A stretch of DNA of 64,000 bases from Prorocentrum cordatum (taxonomy: Eukaryota; Sar; Dinophyceae; Prorocentrales; Prorocentraceae): NCBI GenBank assembly GCA_963575745.1, contig CAUYUJ010001447.1:159458-223457 (forward strand), read 5' to 3'. Positions 31,384-40,345 of the stretch are shown here, piece after piece. Position 1 is the first letter of the stretch; every line of letters begins with the position of its first letter. Below the pieces are notes generated by a model that searched no databases, was not told the origin of the DNA, and saw only the letters and a list, made by a program, of their open reading frames with translations. A program made the position numbers and the translations under genes.

Positions 31384-32502
31384 GTCTGCTCTGAATTGGA
31401 AATCAACCGTGCTGTGATTTTGGGGTATTGCCTGCACGTTGTGCCCATTTGCATGCATCGGGTTCGCCTGTGCGCGTGTGCTTGCCTGTTGCACGGTAGC
31501 TTCAAGTGTGGCAGTTGAGTGGGCTCACGCCCTCTTGTGGTCTATCTGATGTGTAGGCGCATGCTGACCGCAGGATACTAGATACGTCGTCTCCCATCAT
31601 GTTGGTAGCTCACATGCTGATGAAAAACATCTAGATGTCGCCACCATGCGAGCGCACGACTCGCAACTGATGCCTCGATTGAGGCTGGTTTGAGTTCCAC
31701 CCGTGGAAGTCGCACCGCTGTGCGAGTTCCACCCGTGGAGTTCGCACAACCGTGCGAGTTCCACCCGTGGAGTTCGCACCGTGTGCACAACGAACCCATA
31801 TGACTGCATGTGCGAACTCAACGGGTGGAGTTCGCACAACGGTGCGAACTCCACAGGTGGAACTCGCACAACGGTGCGAACTCCACAGGTGGAACTCGCA
31901 CCAACGCGTTGTCAGATGTGGTCACGCCTGTGCGGTGTAAGTTACCAGCCCTGCGCAGCGCATAATGCGTCTGCACTACATCAAATATTGAGGCGACTTG
32001 GCGCAAGGAGGCGCGGGGGCATGAGGGATAAGGAGTGGGAGCAAGGAGGGATGAGGACGAGGATGAGGACGGACCAAACAATAACAGAGGAGTGGGGAGG
32101 AGGGAGAGGGAGGATAGTTAGAGAAGGATGGGGAGGTCACGATTGCGAAGCAAGCACAATGCATGTAGCACCAACATAGCGAAAAGGAATGAGAGAGCAC
32201 GGTAACAGGGAGGGGCTGTTTTGTGACAGGGGCGGCTTGACACTTCAATGCACGACAGAACCCATGAGATATGGCTTGCGGAGCTCTCCCTACTTCGGCG
32301 ATTGGCACAGCGCATGCGCACGCCGTCCTCTATTCCCTCTGAGGCCCACCCTCCTGCATGCAAGCTCATCTCCCTGTATGTGCCGCTCCCTCCTGCTACC
32401 CCCTCACCCTCCTCCAAGAGAGATCCACCGTCACCGTCATGGTGTCCTACAGTTTTTTTCTGCTACGCCGACCTCCTGCTCCTCCACCTCCCCCCTCCCC
32501 CT
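31384..32502. other. Intergenic region between transposon genes 2 and 3
   Basis: No gene supported. It contains the palindromic 32-bp array (31,690-31,896), a GA-rich stretch at about 32,000-32,130, and a C/T-rich approach (32,380-32,502) to the spliced-leader relict. Confidence 0.55.
31690..31896. repeat. 32-bp palindromic repeat array with central inversion
   Basis: Three units with GAGTTCCACCCGTGGA (31,692, 31,724, 31,756) and three with GCGAACTC and RGGTGGA (31,812, 31,844, 31,876) share a 32-bp period. Each unit is close to self-complementary (GTGCGA...TCGCAC), and the two triplets are inverted relative to each other, so the whole block could fold into one large stem. Confidence 0.8.
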
Positions 32503-32523
32503 CCTCAGCCGTTTTGGCTCAAC
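32503..32523 (+). other. DinoSL relict upstream of transposon gene 3
   Basis: CCTCAGCCGTTTTGGCTCAA plus one base matches the leader core at 17 of 21 positions, including an unbroken TTTTGGCTCAA. A strong polypyrimidine tract ending in CAG precedes GCC... as expected for a trans-splice acceptor that reuses the AG inside the old leader. The gene 3 ATG is 67 bases downstream. Confidence 0.85.
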
Positions 32524-32589
32524 TACGTCAGGCTGTACTGCCGACAGTGCACACCACCAGTTTTGTCGATCAAGCTTGACCGAGTTGTA

Positions 32590-34509
32590 ATGGCATCGCC
32601 AGCCTCCCATGGCGACGTAGCCGACGCGCTCATCGCCAGCGTGAGGCAACGCGTCCACTTTGTCAATGCCCAGTCTGCTGCTGGGGTTGATCGCGACGCC
32701 CTTCTGGCATCACAAGTACGAGCACTGTGCAACCAGATCGCTTCGTCTGGGAACCTATCGGTCGACGCGACGACCGCTGTATCCAAGGAGATTGTCACTG
32801 GGCCATGGACCGCGGAGCAGACAACGCAGCTGGCCAACGCACTTGCAGAGAAGATGTCCGAATCCAGCCGCGCGCAGCCCACCGTCACCAGGCAGCTCCA
32901 GACGTGCGACCACATCGAGGACTTCTTCACCACACAGGAGTGGGACATTGTTGCTAACGATCACTACGCACTTCCTCCGAAAGTGAGCGCACTGGCGATG
33001 CGCATGTATCGCCTCGGGCTTGTGTGCCCATCGGCGGACCTCAAGAAGCGCGCAGTAGCGTGCATTATAATCATGTCGAACATGCTGTCCATGAGCTTCA
33101 AGGGGAAGCAGGAGCTTGGGAACCAGCTGGTGAAGGAGATCAAGGCGCTGGATCGCGCTGTTCGGTGGCCGCACACACATATGACCAAGTACCCCGTCGA
33201 TCCCAGGATGCTCCCTCAGCACGTCCAGGACTTCGCGTACCAAGCGACTGATGGTCCAGTGCCTGGAGGTTTTGCCGCAGAGGTCCTTGGTGCCGAGATG
33301 GAGAGCATCCCCAGCAGAAGCACGCGCACTGGACTCCGCCAAGAGCTGCGTGGCGCTGCACCTGGAACTGCTCTTCAACTTGCGCAACCTGCTGTCGACC
33401 AAGCTGCAGCGCTGCACGGTGCAATGCTCCCGTTCTTCCAGAGCCTGCAGGCGTTGATCGGCCAGGTCGGGGGTGGCAACCAGGGTGGCAACCCGCACGA
33501 GCAAGGTGTGAACCTCACGTTCGCGAATACTCGGAGGGCTCTGGATGCCCGCCAGTATGCCTCGCCATCGCCAACTACCCCTGCTCCTCGGTCTGCGGTG
33601 AGCTCGGCAAGCCTTTCGACTTCGGGCTCACCACCTGTTGCTGCGGCTACTCAATGCATTCCCGCGCCGCTTGATGACGCCCCCACCGTGCACGGAGGAT
33701 TCCCCACCGTGGACGCCGCCAAGGAGGACGCGGTAGACGAGGCTACTGAGCTGGAGGATCGCTTGCTCGCGTCTGCTGCTGCGAGTGGGAGCGCTCTCGC
33801 GGGGAAGGCGAAACAGGTCATGAAGGCGAAGGGGAAGGGGAAAGCCAAAGCCAAGGCAAAGGCCAAACCGACAGCCAAGGCCGCCACGGCCAAGGCTTGC
33901 GAGCACAAGGGGGAGGGCACGGACGCGTCCAAGCCCAAGACCAGCGTGAAGACCAAGAAGGGTACCCCTTGCATTGTTGTCGCAGACTCGGCCTAGCATG
34001 ATGCATGTGTGCACGCACGTGTGTATTGCTGAACTACGAGTTGCAACGCTGCTTCTCTCATCACACTCTGAAAGCATGGTGGTGTGCTGAGCGACCCTTT
34101 ACTTCCACATGCCACGACCTCCCGTCCTCTCTTCGTGGCCTCCCTCTGCTTACCGTCATCCCCATCGTGCTCCTTCACGTTCTCCCCTTCTGATCCTACC
34201 CTCCTGCTCCTCCTCCCCCTCCTGTCCTCCTCCTCCTCGTCCTCATCCTCCGCCTCGTTCTTTTTTCATGTAACAGATCCGCGTCTCTCTGAGCCCCAAC
34301 TTGCGGCGCCAGGTATCATCATCTTCACCAGGTGGCTGAAGCCCTGCGACTGCAAAGGCAGGACCCTCAACTTGTTTACCTCTCGTGCTTACTCAGGCGC
34401 AAAGGCCGCAGCTCGCTCTTTGGGTCTGTCTGATGAGGAATGCCGCTCTGTGGCTGGTGCCGCGTACCGTGCAGCCTCTTCTGTGTTCAGCAAACATGGG
34501 GGCATGTAG
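32590..34509 (+). CDS. Transposon gene 3, Lys/Ala-tailed protein of about 534 aa, two exons
   Basis: The start is the ATG after the leader relict (MASPASHGDVADALIASV). Exon 1 is 32,590-33,961 and exon 2 is 34,277-34,509, joined in phase 1 by a GT-AG intron. Without splicing the frame stops at 33,996. The N-terminal half is helical and mixed in composition (HIEDFFTTQEWDIVANDHY, KVSALAMRMYRLGLVCPSAD). A Ser/Pro/Ala linker follows, then a histone-H1-like basic run (KQVMKAKGKGKAKAKAKAKP, about 33,817-33,870). Exon 2 adds a compact segment (FTRWLKPCDCKGRTLNLFTS, then SGAKAAARSLGLSDEECRSV). The basic region suggests DNA or chromatin binding, but no family was recognised. Exon 2 could instead be a separate short gene. 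Confidence 0.65.
33962..34276 (+). other. Proposed GT-AG intron of transposon gene 3
   Basis: Donor AAGG|GTACCC and acceptor TTCATGTAACAG|ATCC, with a long C/T-rich tract (34,197-34,266) before the acceptor. The join restores one open frame. Confidence 0.5.
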
Positions 34510-35022
34510 ATAGTCTTCATGCAGCAGCATTGGCCGCCGACGAGTGTCTTAATATCACATATTGCACGTGTACTTCGTAGCTGGGGTTGCTGCGAGTGGG
34601 CGTTGTTGGCCATTGAGATAGATTCGGTTTGCAGCAACACGGTCGGGCCCCCACTTGTGAAACATCGGCCTTTCTGTCAATCTCATCGGTCCGTGGCTTT
34701 AGGGTAGCAGCTCGAACATCCAACTCAGTAGCAGCAACAGCGACAGCAATTCGTGACAATCGCAACGTAAGTTCGGTCCCAAATACATGCAACAAAACAT
34801 ACAACGCCACGCATCAAACGAAGACGAACGGAAACACCCAAAAACGAAAATGCCACGTGAATGTCGGGGTGAACACAAGGGGCTATGTCGCAATCCCCCC
34901 CCCCCAAAAAAAAAAACAAAGCAACGCGTCATCCTCACTATTCTCCGTAGCTGTCTAGCTCAACGTTGGCGCCAGCACGCACATCCCATAGAATTCCCTC
35001 AGCGGTTTTGGGTGAAGCATGG
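34510..35022. other. Intergenic region before transposon gene 4
   Basis: No gene supported. A C run followed by an A run (about 34,897-34,917) and the candidate leader relict at 34,945 are the only notable features. Confidence 0.5.
34945..34964 (+). other. Probable decayed DinoSL relict upstream of transposon gene 4
   Basis: The segment reads CCGTAGC, six divergent bases, then GCTCAA. Leader start and leader end are both present with the right spacing minus one base. It lies 58 bases before the ATG, the same distance class as for genes 2 and 3. Confidence 0.5.
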
Positions 35023-37044
35023 ATGGCGGAGCCAACTCGGAAGCGCATCAAGCTAACAGACTATGGTAAACACTCCCACGTAACAGCGAATGGGATGGCA
35101 AAGCTTTTGGAGCAGGTTCGTCTACATGGATTGCCTGACGCGTTCAGTAGGTCGACGCAGCAAAGGGCCAGGCAATCACTGGCGTTCCAGTCCACCAGCT
35201 TCGGGCACCTCTTGCAGAAGACAGAGGTGCCAATAGATGACAATGGAGGCTCTGTGGATATATGGGTACAACACCCGCTGGGATTCCTGGAAGCAGCATG
35301 CGCCGAGAGCGACAGCTTTAGGACGTTTCTGCAATCGGTGCTGAATGAGAGCAGCAATAAGATCAGCATCTTGATTTATTCAGACGAGGTGACGCCTGGA
35401 AACCCATTGTCTGATAACAACAAGCGGCGGATACAGGCTATATATTGGTCGGTGGCAGAATTCGGATGGCCTGCCTTGGCTCATGAGGAGTTTTGGTTCG
35501 CAGCTGCAGGGATACGATCGAAGGTAGTGGACTCGCTGCCAGGCGGAATGGGCGAAGCTTTCAAGCATGTATTGAAGAGTTTTTTCGGGCTGCCCTCGAA
35601 ACCCGACCTTCGGCATGGAGTGGCGATGCAGATTCCTGGGGAGAACTCCCCGAGAATAGTGTTCGGCGCATTGGCGCTGATGCTTCAAGACGAGCGAGCT
35701 CACAAATTTTCAACTCATGCCAAAGGGGCAGGGGCCCATAAGATTTGCGCGATGTGCGCAAATTGCGTCTCGCACAAGAGCAGCCTCCTCCCCGACAGCA
35801 CTGGGTTTTTAGTCAGCGCAGCTATTTGCGGCATGAGCATGTTTCAGCAGCACAGCGATAGAAGCCTCAATGGAGTACAGCGTAGACTTCGACAGGCAGC
35901 AGCAGACAACAATGGAGACGAATTGCAGCGATTAGAAACCCTTTTCGGTTTCAACTTTTTTCCCACCGCAATGCTGCAAGACGACGACCTGGACATTAAG
36001 TTGGCGTCGATTTGGGCATACGATTGGATGCATGTATTTTTTATAGACGGAGTTTTTGTGAACGAGGTCAAACAACTTTTAAAAACAATTGGAAGTCAGA
36101 TCGGGATCCCGTTTGGAACGTTTCACACGTACTTGCAACACTGGGCGTGGCCTCAAGCATATGGTCATGCAAAGAACGTGGTCGAAGACGGTAAATTGAC
36201 TGGGTGCGCTAGCGAAATGGTATCAATGGCTCCTGTTCTCCAGAAGTTTCTGCAAGATGTCTTAGTTCCCAGTGGAAAATGTGTGAAGGAAGTCCAGAGC
36301 GCTTTGGCGTTATGTCATACCGTGACCTTGCTAGTTGCTGTAAACACTGGGACTGTGACAGCAGATGATCTCGAAATGGCAATTTCAGATCATCTCGGCA
36401 AGCATCAGACAGCGTACTCCACCACCCTGTGGAAACCAAAGATGCACATGTCAATACACTTGCCTGAACAATTCCGTAGGGATGGGTACCTTCTATCGAC
36501 ACATCTACATGAAAGGAAACATCGTCTGTTCAAGAGATTTGCCACATCACGACATAACACATGCTCATACGACAGAGGCCTCCTAGAGGAGGCCACTGTG
36601 CAGGCGCTGTTTGACTTGAGGGCACCAGTCCTCGGCAATGGCTTGGTCGACCCAAGGCCAGCGCCGAACAAGATCAAGGACGCTGCAATTTCATGTGGCG
36701 TCGCACTGCCCGCACAAGACGTGTGGTGCTCAAATGCCGCCCGATCTAGAGACCGAGTGGTCCAGGTCAACGACGTTGTTGCGTATGAAGCAGGTTCTGG
36801 CCTCCAGCCTCAGTTCGGCCAAGTTCTTTTCCACATGCGTGTAGGTGATAAAACGTTGTCTTGTATTTCAAAATGGCCAACCAAGGATGCACATGCACAC
36901 AGTGTGCGGTGCGAGGTTAGCCATGCCCCAGCGCTTTTCCCGACTGCGAACATCATAGAACCATGCATTTTTTGGAGGACTGCTATAGGAAAGCTTTCGC
37001 ACGTTCTCACTCCATGCAGGCTGAAGGCCAGGAGGTTGACTTAG
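35023..37044 (+). CDS. Transposon gene 4, putative DDE transposase, 673 aa
   Basis: The start chosen is the ATG of MAEPTRKRIKLTDYG, whose basic stretch could target the nucleus. The frame is intact and intronless. Candidate catalytic residues appear in the order expected of a DDE/D transposase: Asp121 in LIYSDEVTPG; a CxxCxxC cluster at Cys242-Cys245-Cys248 (CAMCANC); Asp334 in YDWMH, forming a DxxH motif; and Glu497 in THLHERKH. The D-x-M-H block resembles that of plant CACTA transposases, and PKMHMSIHLPEQF resembles the segment that follows in those proteins. The TA target duplication is compatible with CACTA/Mirage/Chapaev relatives. The assignment is inference from motifs only; the gene could also be a host-derived cargo gene of an uncharacterised dinoflagellate family. 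Confidence 0.6.
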   Translation: MAEPTRKRIKLTDYGKHSHVTANGMAKLLEQVRLHGLPDAFSRSTQQRARQSLAFQSTSFGHLLQKTEVPIDDNGGSVDIWVQHPLGFLEAACAESDSFRTFLQSVLNESSNKISILIYSDEVTPGNPLSDNNKRRIQAIYWSVAEFGWPALAHEEFWFAAAGIRSKVVDSLPGGMGEAFKHVLKSFFGLPSKPDLRHGVAMQIPGENSPRIVFGALALMLQDERAHKFSTHAKGAGAHKICAMCANCVSHKSSLLPDSTGFLVSAAICGMSMFQQHSDRSLNGVQRRLRQAAADNNGDELQRLETLFGFNFFPTAMLQDDDLDIKLASIWAYDWMHVFFIDGVFVNEVKQLLKTIGSQIGIPFGTFHTYLQHWAWPQAYGHAKNVVEDGKLTGCASEMVSMAPVLQKFLQDVLVPSGKCVKEVQSALALCHTVTLLVAVNTGTVTADDLEMAISDHLGKHQTAYSTTLWKPKMHMSIHLPEQFRRDGYLLSTHLHERKHRLFKRFATSRHNTCSYDRGLLEEATVQALFDLRAPVLGNGLVDPRPAPNKIKDAAISCGVALPAQDVWCSNAARSRDRVVQVNDVVAYEAGSGLQPQFGQVLFHMRVGDKTLSCISKWPTKDAHAHSVRCEVSHAPALFPTANIIEPCIFWRTAIGKLSHVLTPCRLKARRLT

Positions 37045-37109
37045 ACATTCCATGATGTCAAAGGGGATGGGGGAGGGCGTTGACTATCAAAGCAGGGATG
37101 GGGACAGGG

Positions 37110-37412
37110 ATTCCTCCTCCTCCTCCTCCTCCTCCCTCCTCATCCTCCTCCTCCTCCTCCTCCTCCTCCTCCTCCTCCCCTCCTCCTCCTCCCTCCTCCT
37201 CCTCCTCTCCTCCTCCTCCTCCTCCTCCTCCTCTCTCTCCTCCTCCTCTCCTCCTCCTACCCCTCCTCCTCTCCTCCGCCTCCTCCTCCTCCTCTCCTCT
37301 CTCTCTCCTCCTCCTCGATCCTCCTCCTCCTCCTCCTCCTCCTCCTTCGCCTCCCCTTCCTCGCCTCCTCCTCCTCCTCCTCTTCCTCCTCCTCCTCCTC
37401 CTCCTCCTCATT
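37110..37412 (+). repeat. (TCC)n microsatellite downstream of gene 4
   Basis: About 300 bases of TCC/CTC triplets inside the transposon, between gene 4 and the right subterminal region. Not coding. Confidence 0.9.
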
Positions 37413-37613
37413 TTTGGACTGTTTCGGAGCGGCTCAAGTAGTTATCCGCAGGAAAAGGCCCAAGGCTAACCTACTTAGCCCAACTTGGGCTAACCACTCA
37501 AACCAAGTTAACTTGGATAGCCAACTGCACTTGGTATCCAATTTAGCTTCAACCGCGCAACCCACTTAGCATCCTGGTTGGCTAAGTGTGCCAAGTAGAT
37601 GCTATGCGCCATC

Positions 37614-37654
37614 TATTCGCCCGATGTGCTAACCAACCACCGCGGGCATCCAAG
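37614..37654 (-). repeat. Right terminal inverted repeat of the 12-kb transposon
   Basis: Ends ...CGCGGGCATCCAAG, followed by TA (37,655-37,656) and then the satellite sequence GACGCCTCAGGAGCACGG, which continues the interrupted array. The preceding 170 bases (37,440-37,613) are rich in GGCTAACC, CTTAGCC and TTGGCTAAG motifs. Confidence 0.85.
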
Positions 37655-37697
37655 TAGACGCCTCAGGAGCACGGCTGACCACACAGGAGCACGGCAG

Positions 37698-38413
37698 CCT
37701 GGGCCGGTTCCGGCGCCGGCCGGCGCCGGAAAATTGAATTCCGAGGCGGTGCCGAAAAAAGGCCACTCCAAGACATATTTTTCTTTCGAAAATATTGATT
37801 TTCTGCTCCCGGCGCCCGGGAACCCCTTCCGGGCCGCTTCTGGCACCCGGGCCGGCGCTCGAGCCAAACGCCCGGGCCAGCACCCGGGCCAGCGCCCGGG
37901 CCGGTTCCGGCGCCGGCCGGCGCCGGAAAATTGAATTCCGAGGCGGTGCCGAAAAAAGGCCACTCCAAGACATATTTTTCTTTCGAAAATATTGATTTTC
38001 TGCTCCCGGCGCCCGGGAACCCCTTCCGGGCCGCTTCCGGCACCCGGGCCGGCGCTCGAGCCGAACGCCTGGGCCAGCACCCGGGCCAGCGCCCGGGCCG
38101 GTTCCGGCGCCGGCCGGCGCCGGAAAATTGAATTCCGAGGCGGTGCGGAAAAAAGGCCACTCCAAGACATATTTTTCTTTCGAAAATATTGATTTTCTGC
38201 TCCCGGCGCCCTGGAACCCCTTCCGGGCCGATTCCGGCACCCAGGCCGGCGCTCGAACCGAACGCCCGGGCCGGCACCTGGGCTGGCGGCCGACGCGCGA
38301 TGCGCTGCCACAAGCCAGCTTCCCGCAAGATCGGTCCAGAGTGGGAGGGGACGGAGCTGGGCGGGTGAAGGACCACCAGAGCACTGCTCCAGCCTTCCCT
38401 CAGCCCTGGGTCT
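37698..38413. mobile_element. Insertion in satellite: three 197-bp GC-rich repeats, 24-bp flanking duplication
   Basis: GCTGACCACACAGGAGCACG plus four bases occurs on both sides (37,674-37,697 and 38,414-38,437) but once in the uninterrupted array at 41,59x. The insert holds three units of 197 bp (starts about 37,701, 37,898, 38,095) with GGCGCCGGCCGGCGCC palindromes, AAAATTGAATTCCGAGGCGG and a short AT-rich stretch. Frames in it repeat a 66-residue peptide because 197 is close to 198, but each unit shifts frame. Confidence 0.7.
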
Positions 38414-38694
38414 GCTGACCACACAGGAGCACGGCAGACCCCACAGGAGCGCGGCAAACCACAAAGGAGCACGGCAAACCACAAATGAGCACGGCAGTCC
38501 ACACGTTCGCACGGCAGACCGCACAGGAGCACGGCAGACCCCACATGAGCACGGCAGACCAAGAAGGAGCACGGCAGACCACACAGGAGCACGGCAGACC
38601 ACACAGCAGCACGGTAGACCACACAGGACACGGCAGACCCCACGGGAGCACGGCAGACCACACAGGAGCACGGCAAACCACACAAGAGCACGGC
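38414..38694. repeat. 20-bp satellite, array A, middle part
   Basis: Continues the array interrupted by the two insertions upstream. It corresponds unit by unit to 41,600-41,877 in the intact copy, including the diagnostic CACACGTTCGCACGGCAG variant. Confidence 0.8.
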
Positions 38695-39181
38695 GGCAGC
38701 AGGTGAGGCGGAGGCTGAGCCCCTGGCGCCTGACTCCTCGGGGACCTCGAGGGAGGCTTGGCTGAGCGCCTACGGGCTCGACGAAGCGAGCCTCCTTGAG
38801 TGGTCAGCCGCAGCAGAGACGGCGCGCGAAGACAGGCGCAAGAGACGCCGTCGCGCTGAAGGTGACGAAGGGGAGTGATGCAGCATCACTTTCCTCTTTC
38901 TGTTGTATTCGCCCCTCGTCACCTCTGTTGGCGTGCGCGTGTGGCAGCGTCTTCTGCCCCGCATTGTTGATGCAGCGAGGAGGATGTCAGGCGGATGTGC
39001 GCCTACGCCCCGCTGCTTTCTGATTTCTTTGAAATCGTGCGCTTCGCGCTTTTGGCGCTTCGCGCCCTTTCCCTGGCGGCTCTCTTGGGGCCCCTAGGGT
39101 TGGCCCTTGAGGCCCTGGGGCCAACGGGCTCTGTGGGCCTCGGGCTTCTTTTAGCCTTCACTGGCCCCGCAGCTCACAGCT
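38695..39181 (+). pseudogene. Inserted gene fragment: C-terminal coding segment plus 3' flank
   Basis: The insert is bounded by a 16-bp direct repeat of satellite (CACACAAGAGCACGGC at 38,679-38,694 and 39,182-39,197), present once in the intact array. One frame is open from the left border to a TGA at 38,876-38,878 and encodes about 60 residues of ordinary protein: EAEAEPLAPDSSGTSREAWL, SAYGLDEASLLEW, then the basic REDRRKRRRRAEGDEGE. About 300 bases without coding potential follow, like a 3' UTR. It looks like the 3' end of a cellular gene or mRNA captured into the array. No poly-A was seen. Confidence 0.55.
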
Positions 39182-39418
39182 CACACAAGAGCACGGCAGA
39201 CCATACAGGAGCACGCCAGACCACACAGGAGCACGGCAGACCACACGTTCGCACGGCAAACTCCACAGGAGCACGGCAGACCCCAAAGGAGCACGGCAGA
39301 CCACAGGAGCACGGAAGACCGCACAGGAGCACGGCAGACCACACAGGAGCACGGCAAACCAAGAAGGAGCACGGCAGACCACAGGAGCACCGCAGACGCC
39401 ACAGAAGCACGGCAGATC
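39182..39418. repeat. 20-bp satellite, array A, right part
   Basis: Resumes exactly where 38,694 left off and matches 41,862-41,970. It then passes into CGTCGT triplets at about 39,417. Confidence 0.8.
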
Positions 39419-39840
39419 GTCGTCGTCGTCATCGTCGTCGTCGTCGTCTTCGTCAATAACGATCTCGAAAATTACGACAAAAAACGATGACAGAAAACGA
39501 CCACAAACATAACACAAAAACCAACCGAACACGGAATCCAACAACAAAAAAACAATCAGAAAAACGACCGCAATCATAAAATGATAACGACGGCGACAGC
39601 GAGAACGGCAACAGCGGACGATTATAATGAAAACGACGACCACGACAAAGGAAAGGCACGCGACGACGACGACGGACAAACAAAAGACAAGACAGGCTGG
39701 AACAGAAAAAGTAGGCTGGGCGACAACGGGTGGGGGCCCGCGTGGCCGAGAGAAAAGCACGGTGTCGACACCATGATGTGGCCAGGGCAGCAGACTACCT
39801 CGACAGACCAGCGCGGCAGGCCACCATTTAGTCTGTTCTG
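39419..39840. other. Degenerate CGT/ACG trinucleotide sequence, no gene
   Basis: A short CGTCGT run decays into A-rich sequence that keeps CGA/ACA triplets. No supported gene. Confidence 0.5.
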
Positions 39841-39935
39841 TTGCGTTTATGGGTTTCTCTGACGTTCTCGCCAATACGGTCTCTGACGCACGTGGTGGAT
39901 AAAAAACGGCGCTTCCCGTTCTTGTCCGGTCAGGA

Positions 39936-40345
39936 TTCCCCAAAATGGCCATTTCGCTCGAGACATCCTCCAAAAAATCGAGGTGTGGTCTGCCGTGCTC
40001 CTGTGTGGTCTGCCGTGCTCCTGTGGTCTGCCGTGCTCCCCACAGGAGCACGGCAGACCGCGCGCAGGAACCGAGAGGAGCACGGCAGACCAAGACGAGG
40101 AGCACGGCAGACCAGGCACTGAAACCGAGAGGAGCACGGCAGACCAAGACGAGGAGCACGGCAGACCAGGCACCAAGAGCGCCCTCAAGACGACGGAAAG
40201 GATGACCAAGACGAGGAGCACGGCAGACCAAGACGAGGAGCACGGCAGACTATGCCCTAAGAGTGCCCTCAAGACGGCCGAACAAGCGGGACGTTCTGGC
40301 TGAATCCTTGAGTAAATATATCTTTTCTTTAACTATATGGGTTGA
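39936..40345. repeat. Composite repeat: TTTCGCTCGAGACATCC head, satellite hairpin, 129-bp repeat fragment
   Basis: Matches 24,252-24,900 and 42,065-42,420: ATTCCCCAAAATGGCC, then TTTCGCTCGAGACATCCTC, a satellite hairpin and the CCAAGACGAGGAGCACGG variant. It ends in a fragment of the 129-bp repeat (GGGACGTTCTGGCTGAATCC). Confidence 0.75.

Larger units (their letters stand above)
25666..37654 (+). mobile_element. Four-gene DNA transposon of about 12 kb with TIRs and TA duplication
   Basis: The left end (CTTGGATGCCCGCGCTGCTT) and the reverse-complemented right end (CTTGGATGCCCGCGGTGGTT) match over the first 14 bases exactly and over about 41 bases at roughly 80%. TA flanks both ends (25,664-25,665 and 37,655-37,656). 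The satellite copy at 41,561-41,590 reads straight through as AGAGCACCGTAGACGCCTC, which is the pre-insertion sequence. The element carries four same-strand genes with no satellite DNA inside. Subterminal regions on both sides are rich in CTTAGCCAAC and GGCTAACC motifs, possible transposase binding sites. TA duplication and the 3'-most gene suggest a relative of CACTA/Mirage/Chapaev elements, but this is inference. Confidence 0.85.

Noticed and set aside
37405-37440. CATTTTTGG and GGCTCAAG near each other after the (TCC)n tract, resembling a split DinoSL
   Set aside because: The two halves are too far apart and no gene follows, because the transposon's right end begins there.
25666-37654. Maverick/Polinton or virus-derived element, suggested by size and gene number
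   Set aside because: No protein-primed polymerase, integrase, packaging ATPase or capsid-like signature was seen in the four genes, and the 2-bp TA duplication does not fit the usual 6 bp.
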